This document shows, piece by piece, positions 1 to 10,600 of a stretch of 64,000 nucleotides of DNA; position 1 is the first letter of the stretch, and every line of letters begins with the position of its first letter. The stretch covers positions 33,467,462 through 33,531,461 of the forward strand of contig OX352763.1 of NCBI GenBank assembly GCA_947095585.1, given 5' to 3'. Origin of the DNA: Nephrocerus scutellatus (taxonomy: Eukaryota > Arthropoda > Insecta > Diptera > Pipunculidae). The position numbers and the translations under genes were made by a program. The notes beneath the pieces were generated by a model that saw only the letters and a list, made by a program, of their open reading frames with translations, was not told where the DNA came from and searched no databases.

Positions 1-129
1 CTTTCAAATGTACTTTCTTGGAAGTATATTTATGAGGTTTCAAAAAGAGCGAGCCAATCTTTGGGCTTCATAAGACGTTGCAACTTCTACTTCAACCCCT
101 CTGAATTATTAAGATTATATAAGACTTAA
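1..129 (+). pseudogene. LINE reverse transcriptase fragment, C-terminal part (jockey/CR1-like)
   Basis: A frame open from the window edge to a TAA at 127-129 reads as the region after the RT catalytic core. It contains the phrase SKRASQSLGFIRR followed by an NPSELLRLYKT-like stretch. In jockey and CR1 type elements this precedes the conserved R-P-x-L-E-Y block. The fragment stops just before that block would begin, so it is truncated by the stop, and its upstream part lies outside the window. The family call rests on this phrase and on similarity to the better preserved copy at 33.7-34.0 kb. It is dead sequence with no sign of host function. Confidence 0.6.
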
Positions 130-305
130 GTTAGAATCTAATTCATTTGGCTAAGGGAGGCCAAATCGAAAACTGCTAATGCAACTCGAAATAAATATTA
201 AATATTTGTGAAAATTTTTTACTTTGATTCAATAAAATTCATCAAAAAATAAAAATTCTGTGGCGTTTTGTTTTGGTAACACTTCGTGTCATGCACCCTG
301 TATAT

Positions 306-380
306 ACCTTAAAATTGTGTGGGCGCCGTAGCTCAGTGGTTAAGTGAATGGATTTCTGAGCAGGAGGTTCGTAATTCGAA
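306..380 (+). repeat. tRNA-derived SINE-like head 1
   Basis: The stretch carries an A-box-like TAGCTCAGTGGTTA near 318-331 and a B-box-like TTCGAATCCC near 376-385, the internal RNA polymerase III promoter arrangement of a tRNA. The 5' start GGGCGCC does not pair with the downstream sequence, so no acceptor stem forms and it is not a functional tRNA. It is best explained as a SINE head or a tRNA-related end of a retroposon. About 150 bp of anonymous sequence separates it from the RTE-like remnant that starts near 540. Confidence 0.5.
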
Positions 381-539
381 TCCCAGGAAACATCAAAAGT
401 ATGTATCACGGTCCCACCTATCGGACATGTCTGAAAAATGTCCGAGAATTATAACTTGTCACGAAAAGCTTCTCAATTCGGATAAGTAAGTAAGGCAAAA
501 ATATAAATACTTTTACTTTATCCCCCTGTGGGTCGTAGG

Positions 540-2730
540 GCCTCTATTACGCCTACGCGCCATCGCGTGTGGTTCCTAGCAATGAGCTCCCCCCAACTCT
601 TCCCCAATTGCCGTGACTCCTCCTCAACTGTTCTGCGCCATGTATTTCTCGGACGACCCGTTCTTCTACCATCCTGAGATAACGGATTCCATTGCATTGC
701 GTAGTTTCCAATGGAACTGTCACCTTTTCGGAGTGTGCCACTTCCGTCGCTGGATGGCTGTGCCTATTGGTTCCTGACCCGTTCTCTGGTAAAGATGTTC
801 GTTAGAGATACGGTTAGGCCAGAAAACCCTTAAGATGTTCCGCAGGCACCTATTTACGATAGCTTGTAATCTTTTTGTGATAGTAGCGGTCACCTTCCAA
901 GTGCTGCACCCATAAAACAGCACAAATTATCGCAGCTTGGTGTTTAAGCTTAAGTTTAAGCATTGCTTCGCCATATCATGGACATCATTCCAAACACTAA
1001 TTTTGGTTTGCCGATTCGGTTGACCTTGACAATGTCCTGTTCGGTTCCACCTTCGGTCGAGACAATACTCCCAAGATATTGGAAACTCTCCACTCTCTCT
1101 ACCGGCTGTCCAGTAATGTTAAAGTTACTGCCGAGGTTGATGATTTTGGTTTTGGCAGTATAAATCTTCAAACCCGCAACATTTGCCCCCCTTTCCACAT
1201 TTTTTGTCATTTGGTGAAGCTCCATAATCCTGTGTGACAGTAAACAAACGTCGTCAGCGTAGTCCAGATGTTGGAGTTGAGATGTAAGAGTCCAACGAAT
1301 TCCTCCGTTTCCAGGTGATAAGCTGCGCGAAGTACATAGCTAATTACCAACAAAAAAAGTATCGCCAATAGAATGCAACCTTGTCGTACCCCACTTAGGT
1401 TCTCGAATTCCTCTGACAGCTTTCCTCTATGCAGCTTATGACATTTAGAGCCATCACAGGTTGCTTTAATAATAGCTATTAGTTTATCGGGTATACCTCT
1501 CCTGCGCAAGGCTGCGGAAGAACGCAAATGCCTCTCCAGTTTTCGCACTCCATAAGACTACCTTTTTTAGGGAGCTTGACAATCATTCCCTTCTTCCACT
1601 CGTCGGGGAAAATTTCTGCCTCCCAAGCTTTCTCTACAAGAGGATATAAAATCTCTGCTGATGTCGTTGAAGCGGCACGCAGAAGCTCTGCAGGTATACC
1701 ATCTAGTCCTACCGACTTGTTGTTCTTGAGTGCGTTGATCGCGGTAGCGATCTCATCTTTACTGGGAGTTGAGGTGCGAATTCGGGAAATTGTTACTTCC
1801 GGACGCTTCGTTTGATTTGGGTGCATATCGTTGGCGAATACACGGTTAAGGACCATAGAGAAATGCTCCTTCCATCGCTTGAGCTGATCCTCATCTGAAA
1901 CGAGTACGGCCTTTCACCGGATGTTGGCTAGAGCGGTGACCACCAGTCAGCTCTTTGGTGATTCTGTAAACTCTTCTACTTTCGCACCTGCTCGCAACTT
2001 CCTCTGCTTCTGAGGCCAGGTTGTTAATATAATTACGTCAGTCACGTCTTACACTACGCTGCACTTCTCTCATTTTGCTTCGATACAGGGACTCTAGCTC
2101 GATCTTCGCTGCTGCTGGGGTATCTACAGTACAAGCTTTAAGTAGCTTACATTCTTCAATCCGCCTCCAGTTATCTTCGGTAAGCCAAGTGCTGTGTCTT
2201 GCCTGGTTTCTACCAACAATACTTTCCGCTCCAGATGTGAAAACATTTTTCACAGCCTTCCAATGTTCTTGGATGGTTGTCGGCAGTGAGCTGCTGATTG
2301 CTTCCACTCCTTGCGATAAATGATCCCTTAATTGTTGGCGTACTAAGCCGGTCGATGTTATACCTAGGCATTCGGATGATATTGCGGATTCTTTCAACTG
2401 ATGCAGTACGTATCTGGACAGTAGCTACAATAAGGTGATGATCCCGTACCATACCCATGTCGGCTCCTCGTCTGTTTCAGACGTCTAAAAGACGAAGAAA
2501 CTCACGTTCCAGTTGAAAAAAATTTGGCATTTTGAGGTCCTTCACTCCCTAAGTCAAGGAGCGTCCTCACATTCCAGAAACCAATCTTAGTCCGGGTACA
2601 ATAGCCAAAAGTCGTCATTATTCGATAATTACTTATCCGAGGCATTCTGTCGGTTTCAGTAGCAGGCATTTTTCGGTACCGCAGCGTGCTAACCCACGTT
2701 ACCTGGACTAGAAACGCTAGACCGTTCGCA
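540..2730 (-). pseudogene. RTE-like non-LTR retrotransposon, endonuclease mostly deleted, RT frameshifted
   Basis: Reading from 2730 down, a short start of an endonuclease is visible (KIGFWNVRTLL near 2540-2600), but the body of that domain is missing. A linker of the SDHHLIVATV type (2210-2458) and a helical region (2038-2397) follow. The RT then runs from a block with KSVGLDGIPAELL and WKKGMIVKLPKKG (1479-1856), through a frame with SGVRQGC (1207-1548), to the catalytic YADD at 1250-1261. FQYLGS follows at about 1070-1090. The C-terminal part with LFYGCSTWKV and LRRxWHT-like phrases lies at 550-923. At least three frameshifts split it. The YADD codons survive, but the element cannot be active. 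The clade call, RTE or a close relative, is by motif memory. Confidence 0.8.
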
Positions 2731-2734
2731 CTTG

Positions 2735-2925
2735 CAATTTTAGCCTATATATATAAGGATTTATACACATAAATGCCCGGGGACCACCACTAGGAGAGAG
2801 GCAAGCACTATATCACGAACTTGATTGTTGTGCTACTGGCTCCCACCAAGTTTTGAGCAGTCAGTAGTTTCCCGATCAATCGCAATGCAGATCCCCAAAA
2901 ATAAAAATGCACAACAGAAATGGTC
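2735..2925. other. Short spacer between LINE relics
   Basis: A TA-rich start is followed by anonymous sequence. No feature can be supported here. Confidence 0.5.
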
Positions 2926-2929
2926 GCAA

Positions 2930-3175
2930 GAAGCTAGGCCTTATTATTACAATGCCTTAAAATTGCATTTGCATTATCTTGATAGAATTCAGAATAGAGT
3001 TGTCCGTATGATAGATAAGAAAACCATTTTTTAATCTCTTGATTCTTTGGAGCATAGACGAAATGTAGTAGCTTTAACAGTTTTCTACAAATTTAACTGC
3101 GGTAGATCCTTTTGTCAGCAAGGCAAACACTCGTTTCTCATTTCTAATCAACATACATAGATTTGCCTTAAAACC
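2930..3175 (+). pseudogene. LINE C-terminal RT fragment (jockey/CR1-like)
   Basis: The plus strand encodes LDRIQNRVVRMI, then after a stop SLDSLEHRRNVVALTVFYK and a short tail. This is the typical post-RT block in which an R-I-Q-N motif precedes an H-R-R-x-V motif. The minus-strand copy at 33730-33984 has the same two blocks with RIQNHTIKFIG and LKHRRNVSCLSLFYR, which supports the assignment. The reading frame is broken and nothing upstream of the RIQN block is recognisable. Downstream sequence to about 3950 is AT-rich and shows no gene. Confidence 0.65.
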
Positions 3176-3179
3176 ATTT

Positions 3180-3950
3180 TCATGTAGAACCCAACCCAAC
3201 ATTTCAAATCCTCCTTTTATCCGAGAGTGGCAGGCGTGTAGGCAGAGTAAGTAGGCGTGCGTGTCCCCCAATGCTAGAGGTAAAGTCTGACACATTTCCA
3301 AAAGGGTGCTTAGAATGAAATAAGTTTTATTTATAGCAAATTAATATTTATCCTCCGTTGGGAATTTGAAATATTTTTCCGACATAACTTTGCAATCAAG
3401 TTTACCATCATTTATCATAATTTTCCATGATTTGAAGTATATTTTTTTTATAGCAGCAGTGTTCAGATATATCATTCACACTTTTCATTAAATAGCCACT
3501 TTGTGAACACATCATCCACTTTTAATATAGTTTGTAAATTAAATTGTTATTAACGACTCCGTTTGAATTTCCATATAACCGGCAAATTAAACATCACAAG
3601 TACATTGGCGCCAAGTCATCATCATACATACCAATGATGGACGCGCCGCCGACAACTTCAAATCGTAAAACTTAAGTGATACTTATTGTGTTTATATATT
3701 CATGAAATTGAAATATTCATTGTGCTGTACATTAGTTTTCGTTTGTTATTAAAAATTATTAATAAACTTTTAGCTAGATGGGTGCAACGCAACGGATATT
3801 GAAATGAAATGAAAATGTAATAAAGAAGAGTGTGTGTTGGTCCCTATTTGTTTACATATTGAGGAGGCTTCTAAGATAAGCATCTCGTGTGTGTTTATGT
3901 CTTGTTGTACGTTGTAACTATAATAGCGCAACATACGATTATACGATTAT
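3180..3950. other. AT-rich intergenic stretch
   Basis: No open frame, repeat boundary or RNA gene can be supported. It is probably decayed LINE 3' sequence followed by unique DNA. Confidence 0.4.
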
Positions 3951-3959
3951 ACCGCATAA

Positions 3960-4400
3960 TGCGGGGAGTATGGGTGAAGCAGCCGCTTCCGAAAGATGGG
4001 AGAATCTCCAAGGCCTTCGGCAAGCAAAGGAAATGTTGGGGAATTATAACCCAAAGAGGTCCCGCCTAATATTGGGACTAAGTAGAAGTAATGTAAGAAT
4101 CATTACAGGTTTCCTAACAGGACATTGCAGACGGAAGGGGCACCTAAAGAAGTTAAAAATAGAAGAGGATGGAAGCTGCAGACTCTGTGGGGCGGCAGAG
4201 GAGACCCCATGGCATCTACTCAACGAGTGCGGAGCAAAGATCCGTCAGAGAAGAGACCCCCATTCATTGAACCCGCTCCATATTATTGGATTCTTAAGAA
4301 GCATTGGTATGGACGGGGTGCTATAGGGACGGGCATGCACATGCTCTATAGCACTAGTCAGGGGGGGAACGCAATAGATCCATATAATAGTGCAACAACA
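3960..4400 (+). pseudogene. LINE C-terminal zinc-knuckle region and 3' UTR (R1/LOA/I-like)
   Basis: An open frame at 3889-4326 encodes a C-terminal domain. It contains a helix with LILGLSRSNVRIITGFLTGHC, a spacing region, and then a cysteine/histidine cluster of the form C-R-L-C-G ... E-T-P-W-H-L-L-N-E-C. In R1, I and LOA type elements this tail lies downstream of RT or RNase H. The frame ends in a TAG at 4324-4326, with a short 3' flank behind it. The RT part is absent, so this is a typical 5'-truncated insertion. The frame is well preserved, which suggests a relatively young copy. Confidence 0.7.
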
Positions 4401-4845
4401 CCCCATTTTTATCATCATGTTATGATATTTACAAGAATTCTGTTTTTTTACAGAGGAAGAATTTTAAAAAATTTTTAGAGATTTTTTAAAAAGATTATGA
4501 ATGGAGACAAAGAAACAAAGTTTATGTAATTTCGGGTATAAATCCATCACCATCACTTTGCTATTCTCTTCATTTCAGGTTAACTCAAACCCGAATAAAT
4601 TTCAACACACATATCCGGTCCTCCTTGAGGTGTCAATTTCTGTTCCCGTTATCTGGCTTCCTTTTCTTTAATAACTCTCTTCAGTATCTCTTGCGGTTAC
4701 TTTTGGGAAGTTTAACTTTCTCCAGCTGTCTTTATAATCTTTTCAGTTGCTCCGTTCCAAGTTGTTGTGGGCTATTGTGGGTCTTACTTCAAGTCTTGGT
4801 CCCCAAATAGTTTTAACTTACTTGTCTATTTTCGTCCATCCGCAC
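4400..4845. other. AT-rich stretch, no gene
   Basis: Poly-T and poly-A rich sequence follows the LINE 3' end. Two short open frames here look like chance T-rich frames with no known motif. Confidence 0.4.
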
Positions 4846-4849
4846 CATG

Positions 4850-4940
4850 TTTATCGATTTCGGTGGTGTAGTGGTTTGCACCGCTGGCACCCACTTAATT
4901 GCTACCAGGTTCGATTTTCGGTGGGTTTTCTTTTTCGGTG
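4850..4940 (+). repeat. tRNA-derived SINE-like head 2
   Basis: The sequence has an A-box-like GGTGTAGTGGTTTGCACC near 4864-4881 and a B-box-like AGGTTCGATTTTC near 4907-4919, at tRNA-like spacing with a long intermediate arm. Acceptor-stem pairing is not evident. A T-rich tract follows immediately. It is the second of three such heads in the window, each in a different local context. Confidence 0.5.
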
Positions 4941-5154
4941 AGTTCCACTTTCTTTTTATCTCAATTCGTCATATTTATATCACTCTTTTCAGGTACTCCA
5001 TTTCTAAGGCTTTTATCAAATTTTCTTGCCGTCTGAGAGGGTCGAATTTTTCCCTCCGTACAGTAAGACCTACTGTGTAGGTTTATTAGAAAAGGCCGAT
5101 GGCACCTACACGTCGGACCGTGAGGATATAATCTGAACCCTACTCCAGGTTCAT

Positions 5155-5460
5155 TTGCCAGGTTCGTCTGCTCGTGTACCATACACGTACCCGAACACAT
5201 CTGACCAAATTGTCTGTATTACTAGTACGGTAAATAATTTATCCGGTAAAATCTTCAGTCCGGATAAGGTTAAATGGACAGTAGGCTCTTTCAAAACGTT
5301 CAAAGCTCCTGGCGGTGATGGGATCTTTTCAGCGCTTCTACAGAAGGAAATCGATCTCATCCTACCGGGTATGATTGCTTTACTTAGAGGCAGCTACAAC
5401 TGGTGGTACATTCCTATTATCTGGAGACATGTAAATGTGATATTTATTGCCATACCATAG
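5155..5460 (+). pseudogene. LINE RT N-terminal fragment (R1-like)
   Basis: A plus-strand open frame of 101 codons contains the start of an RT domain: FKTFKAPGGDGIFSALLQK, then a hydrophobic helix, then a YIPIIWRHVNVIFIA-like block. In R1 and LOA type elements this corresponds to SPxKAPGxDGI followed by the W-R-x-x-x-V-x-F-I-P block. The copy at 33.15-33.53 kb on the other strand shows the same family, with SYNWEYITTIWKQVNVIFISKPG. The fragment ends in a stop where the proline/lysine motif would continue, so all catalytic aspartates are lost. Confidence 0.65.
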
Positions 5461-5464
5461 TTTC

Positions 5465-6020
5465 ATAGTTTCAAAAAAATATGTCCCGGCATAAACTGAC
5501 AGAAGGAAACTACTAAACTTTAATTTCCATTTAGTTCTGCGTTCATTGGCATTTTTAATATTTAATGACTGTGGACGATCACTCACCTACTGGTAAATAC
5601 GTTTAAGTGAATATTGCATTGTACATACACAGCGGTTCACAGGAATATTTACCTACGTACTTGGCTGCAGCTATAAATTAGCATTTTGACATACAGATGC
5701 GGTAGGTACCTGTGCTTGGTTGGGGAAATCCAAAAAATAAATATCACATGTGGCTCGGCTTATGCACACCGGCCGGATTAGAAGCAGTGGAATATCATGG
5801 ACGAAAAGAAAAACCTTAGTAGAGTGTCCTTTTGATGATTTGGAGGACACAATTTTCAAACAATAAGGAGTGACAGTATAAAATAAGGGTTTTCGAGGCT
5901 ATAAAAACCATGATTGCACACACTATTTTCTAACGAAATGTTGATTCATCAAACTTCACAAACCGCTGGTAAACTGCTTTTACGTGTAATTAGTGTGAGG
6001 AATTTTCGCAAATTATTGTC
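5465..6020. other. Intergenic, no gene
   Basis: Only short scattered frames are seen. A few T- and A-rich stretches are present, and no feature can be supported. Confidence 0.4.
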
Positions 6021-6022
6021 CG

Positions 6023-6275
6023 CAAAAAAACCAACCCATAAAAATTAAAACTTTTACATGAAATTCTCTAATCGGAGATATAAAGTTTCAATAAAATCCG
6101 GTTCATTTTGAAGAAATTTATATGGACCCTGCGGCCCGATCATTTCCACATTTGTATAGAAAGTGTTGTCAATGACGATACACAAGTGTCCAAATTTTAA
6201 ATAAAATCGGATTTAAAGAAGTGGATTAAAAATTGATCACAAGATTTGACAAACCACAAACAAACAAACACATCA
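6023..6275 (+). repeat. Short copy of the ~120-bp minisatellite element with its tail
   Basis: The copy starts with an A-run and ACCAACCCATAAAAA, has one or two units of the 120-bp family, and ends with a tail of the form GTGGATTAAAAATTGATCAC followed by a CAAA-rich stretch. The core phrase AGAAAGTGTTGTCAATGACG and the later AATAAAATCGG match the arrays at 6.86-7.39 and 10.6-11.4 kb. The same tail recurs at 10.77-10.82 kb and, reversed, at about 52.86-52.91 kb. That makes this a useful small reference copy with both ends visible. Confidence 0.6.
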
Positions 6276-6544
6276 ATCCTGACCCGAAGTCAATATACGA
6301 GTAGAGAGTTTAGGAAGTTCTCTCCTGTTTTTGGGCTACAATCTATCGGAGGTAGTGAGAGGACTGCACTTCTTATCGCTACTATTTACATTTAGGGATG
6401 CCTAGATTTGTCTAGAATTAAGCCAATCGCTCTCCAAACTTTAAGAATTCGCCAAAATAAAGCAAGCGTCAGCGATGAATGCATTTTCCTTTGTGTAAGT
6501 TCACAGCGATTCCGGGGACACTACTAATGATGAGACTTAAGAGC

Positions 6545-6830
6545 GTTACTGCTACGTCGACATCTTGAAGAGAATTAAGCTCGGTAGGCTCTGATGCGTA
6601 GGACACTAAGCTTGCATAAAAAAAAGAGGTTTCTTCTCGTAAAGTCCTTTGCGGTAGGATTTATGGGACATGACAGTGAGGCCGGCTAAGCCTACGCTGG
6701 AATAATAACGTAGACCAGGACGCCCATAGTTTAGGGACGCCAAACTAGATGACATCGCTTTGAAATCGGAACCGGTGGAGACTTTTTTTTCGGTATATGA
6801 TGAATGATGTAAGTACACAGTGACAGCTGA
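6545..6830 (+). pseudogene. RTE-like 3' end fragment
   Basis: The first part, near 6563-6595, has the AGAGAATTAAGCTCGGTAGG phrase that encodes the end of the RT C-terminal region in the copy at 7700-7726. A 3' UTR-like section follows with AAGTCCTTTGCGGTAGGATT. This phrase is also found at 7776-7795 and, reversed, near 26700-26720. No coding frame remains. It is a plus-strand 5'-truncated relic. Confidence 0.6.
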
Positions 6831-6857
6831 AAGCCACAAAATAGGTCGCGATGAAGT

Positions 6858-7395
6858 TTACGTTTAAAAAAAAAAAAAAAAACCCCATAAAAATTTTTCA
6901 TGTAAATTCTCCAATAGGAGATGGGTAACTATGTGTTAAAATTTGAAGAAAATCAAATCCGGAATTTCAAATTGAATAATTTTTAAAAAATTTACATGGA
7001 CACCACACGGGTCTATCACTCCAATAAATTTACAAAAAGTTATGTCCATCAGTGATACAATTAAAATTTTGAAGAAAATCGAGCTAATTTTTAAAAAAAT
7101 TATATGAGCACCCTTTGGGCCTCAGGGCCCGTTCACTCCAAAAACTTTACAAAAAAATTTGTCCATCGGAGATACAGGGGTGTATAAAATTTTAAGAAAA
7201 TCGGGTTAATTTTTTTGAAAAATTTTTATGGGGCCCACGAACCCCCCACGAACCCAGGGCCCGGGGTCTCCAAAATTTTTACAAAAAGTGTTGTTTATCG
7301 AAGATATATGCGTGTATAAAATTTGAAGAAATTCGGGTTATTTTTTTTAAAAAAATTTATGGGGTCCCACGAACCCGGGGCCCGGGTACAGTAAA
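6858..7395 (+). repeat. Minisatellite array A, ~120-bp unit
   Basis: The array starts with a run of A and an ACCCCATAAAAATTTTTCATG phrase shared with 6030-6060. About four degenerate units follow. Each contains a core TCCATCGGAGATACA, then GAAGAAAATCGGGTTAA, an A/T homopolymer run, and a GC block with CACGAACC and CCCGGG. Spacing of the cores is irregular here but near 100-125 bp. The array lies between two RTE-like 3' fragments in the same orientation. Confidence 0.75.
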
Positions 7396-7464
7396 GACAG
7401 TAAAATCTTCTGTCAAGTAAATGACCTATAAGTATTTACTCATAATTAAATGTGACTATATTTT

Positions 7465-7875
7465 CTAATCCAGGAAACTAAACTATAACATCCAAACTGG
7501 TGGTATATAAGACAATGGTCATACCAGTACTTACATATGGATCCGAGACTTGGGTGGTTAGCGAAAAGCATTCTGACCTCTTAGCCGCGTTCGAGAGAAA
7601 ATTCTTACGGAGAATTGTTGGCCCCGTATGTGAGAAAGGACGATCACGGAGACTCTATAATGATGAGATCTACGAACTTTATAGGAATGAAGACATCGTG
7701 AAGAGAATTAAGCTCGGTAGGCTCCGGTGGGTAAACGTCCAGCACGCATGAGTGAAAATGATCCAGCTCGGAAAGTCCTTTGCGGTAGGATTTAGAATTT
7801 TTTGCGTTGGGCCAGGGCCGGACCCCGGTTTTAGAGCCAAATATGATGATCATGAAACAAAAGCTGTTCAAAATT
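7465..7875 (+). pseudogene. RTE-like RT C-terminus and 3' end
   Basis: An 83-codon open frame (7500-7751) reads VYKTMVIPVLTYGSETWVV and later FERKFLRRIVGPV. This is the block after the RT palm domain in RTE-like elements. It ends with KRIKLGRLRWVNVQHA and is followed by a 3' UTR finishing at GGACCCCGGTTTTAGAGCC and an ATGATGATCATGA-like tail near 7839-7855. The same ending appears, reversed, at 26545-26580, which fixes the 3' end of this family. It is 5'-truncated before YADD. Confidence 0.75.
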
Positions 7876-7879
7876 ATTT

Positions 7880-8945
7880 CATACAGTGTTTTTATATCAT
7901 CATGAAATAGTGGTAAGCCACCATAGTGCATCCTCTGAGCATTTTCCGTTCCCAAAATTTAAAAGTCACATCAAGAGATGCTATTCCAATCCACCTCCAT
8001 TTTCGTCGTCTGATGGTGATCGCGATTGCTTCCTGTTGTGTTACTCTCCGCAAGTCTTGATTGGTGATAATGTCCGTAATTGACTCTGTGACTTTCCACG
8101 TTTCATACAAGAGTACTGAGAGAACGTTAGATCTGAAGATCATTAGCTTTAGATTCCGGGAGATTTGCGAGGAGTTCCAGATATTATTTAGCATACTATA
8201 GGAGTGTCGCGCCTTGTTTACACGAGAGCACACATCCGAGTCAGCACCACCATTTTTTGACATCCAGCTGCCCAAATAACAAAACTTATCGACTTCCTCT
8301 CTTTGGTGTCCGTCAATCGAGAGATCACATGTCCCACTAGCGTTAACGCGAAGTAGTTTTGTTTTTGAGACGTTAATTTTTAGACCCACTTTGTTAGTGT
8401 GGAGTTCTAGTGAGTTTAATTTTCGTTCCATGTCACCTATCGATTGTGATAGGAGACAGATATCATCGGCATAGTCTAGGCCTTTTAGGCGGTGAAAAAC
8501 ATTCCATGGCAAACCCGATGGAGTACGGGTTACTATTTTTATCACCCAGTCGATGACAATTGTGAAAAGCAATGGTGAGAGGGTGCAACCTTGCTTGACT
8601 CCCGAGTAGATGTTGAAAGGTGAGCCAAGGTGTCCGTTATGAATGACGCGGTATGTTGAGTCGCGGTACAGTTAATTAGTTTTTCCGGAACACCATAGCT
8701 AGACAAAATCTGCCACATCATGTTTCGGCCCACGCTATCAAAAGCGTTAAGTAGTCTATTAGGGTGCATATGTGGGTTGATGGACGTGCCTGGCGAAGTA
8801 CAATTCAAAACATTCTTAAAATATTCTGTCCAGCGGGTTAATTGTTGTTCCTCCATAAGGATCAAAGAGCCATCTATTTCCTTAACAGGGTAGTTGATGT
8901 GGTGTTTCTTGTTGGCGAGCTTACGAGCACTCTTATGTTTCGACT
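7880..8945 (-). pseudogene. RTE-like RT with intact YADD, internal deletions
   Basis: Reading from 8945 down, a 107-codon frame (8542-8865) joins MEEQQLTRWTEYFKNVLN directly to RLLNAFDSVGRNMMWQIL, so the fingers region between them has been deleted. A second frame of 226 codons (7892-8572) carries LDYADDICLLS with the catalytic YADD, then KINVSKTKLLRVN, KFCYLGSWMSKNGG, and ending blocks ETWKVTESITDII and RRRKWRWIG. Another small deletion joins ITNQDLRRV. It is the best preserved YADD-to-C-terminus stretch in the window but is not functional. It is a different subfamily from the copy at 7465. Confidence 0.85.
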
Positions 8946-8949
8946 AATA

Positions 8950-10205
8950 CTTGATAAATAGTTTTACAACTAAATGCACACCTCGGAGTTCTTTTTAGGG
9001 AGACTATTCCTATTTTCATTGACAAGCGTGATTTTTTAACTTAAATGTCATAAGTTTCACCTTCTTTTCCTATAACCACTTCCCATTATTAATAGCCACC
9101 AATCAACCAAACAAAAGAAAGACTTTTTTTAAAAAAACAACAACAAATGGAATGGCATTATTAACCGACGAACCATTTAACTTCATACCTTACACATTGG
9201 TAGTACGACCATGGTAAACGAGGTAAACACCATGTTGTTCACATCATGAGAATGTGCGTTGCGCTGCAAATCGTTATCAATTGCATTTAAGGAAAGGCGA
9301 AACGATCTACTAGTAAGTACGTGTAACAAATCTGATAATTCAATTTCGTGACCGTGACAAAATGTCCTCCATTCTAGATTCCTGTAATTTTTTTTTCGTA
9401 AGAATTTATTTACGTGATGTGATCGATTGGCACGTTTAAGTCACATTATTCTCTGCTTTGTTGTATTTCTTGAGACGTTAATGACGGTGCCGAGAACTCT
9501 GTGAAGAGTTGATTTGAGGATTTCCCAGTCTGTACTCTACGCAGATTCGTTGTCGTAAAACAAGAGAAAGCATTAACATTTAATGTATGTCTTTAACTGT
9601 TTCTTTTGCATGTACGAGTATGTACATTAAGTGTAGAAGTGTCGCCTATTAAACTGGAGATTCCATTTTCCAGTTCTACATAAGAAAATAAATAAAGGTG
9701 AACAAAGTAGCCTAGCCAGAAGAATCTCGTCAGTAAACTAGAACAGATTATAGACTGCCACGGCAAGAAACCGTGTTCCATGATTTGAAAACATCATTAA
9801 TAGACAAAATAAAGATACAGCAAAGATACGTAATGTATGGAGTCATGAGCGATGGGTGGCACACTTTCATAAATTCTTTACTGACGAATTGAAGTCTCTT
9901 CACGAATGAGGAATGACGAACACCAACAAAATTTGTTTATTGCCACCACAAAGATTAGCAAAATGATAAACCGAGCAGTAAAAGATTGGCCAAACTTACG
10001 CGACAGCAACTACAATGAGGTCGCTCAATAACTGGTGCGACAATGAAATTCGCGGGCTTATCTACACCTCTGTGAGTATCTGTGATACTCGTACAACGTT
10101 TATCGGAACTTCAACTTCAACATATGGAGAAGAGACACTCTTATTTCTTGACGTAGAGGAAAAAGTTCGGGGTTCCTATTCAATTTCATCATTATATTTA
10201 GTTGT
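8950..10205. other. Intergenic, no gene
   Basis: AT-rich sequence has only short chance frames, the longest about 64 codons. No RNA gene or repeat boundary is recognised. Confidence 0.4.
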
Positions 10206-10209
10206 ATAA

Positions 10210-10600
10210 CCGGAGTCCAGCTCTGGCCTCTCTCTAGCGATCTCAAAAGCCATCATTCAGTATGGCATGCCTAAACTCTGCGGGCTCTAGTCTACAATAT
10301 CCATACAGAGTATGTTTAGCCTGCCTTGATATCGAGACTATCGAACGCGGCTAAGTGATCAGATTGCTTTTTGCTGCATAAGCATCCAAATCTTGGATCC
10401 ATATGTAAGTACTGCCAGTAACTTGGATTTTGTTAATTTCCTGTCAAGACTTCTACAATTGACCCCAAATACTTCAAAATCGCGCTCCACTATCTTAACT
10501 CTTAAGTGGAGGGAACAATGTTGCATCTTCGTGCTTGAAGACATGACCGCCATGTAATTGGTTTCGCTTTTATTTGTGTGCAGCTCGCAAAAAAAAAGTG
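10210..10600 (-). pseudogene. RTE-like RT C-terminal fragment
   Basis: The minus strand encodes ERDFEVFGVNCRSLDRKLTKSKLLAVLTYGSKIWML, a decayed form of the block ERELEVVQSFKYLGS ... VLTYGSETW seen at 26.9-27.1 kb and 7.5 kb. The low-coordinate end carries the ACCGGAGTCCAGCTCTGG-like 3' terminal sequence of the same family. On the high-coordinate side it is cut by the minisatellite array at about 10597. Confidence 0.65.

Noticed and set aside
306..385. Possible functional tRNA gene
   Set aside because: Internal promoter blocks exist, but no acceptor stem pairs and the arm lengths are wrong. The same applies to 4850-4940 and 15255-15315.
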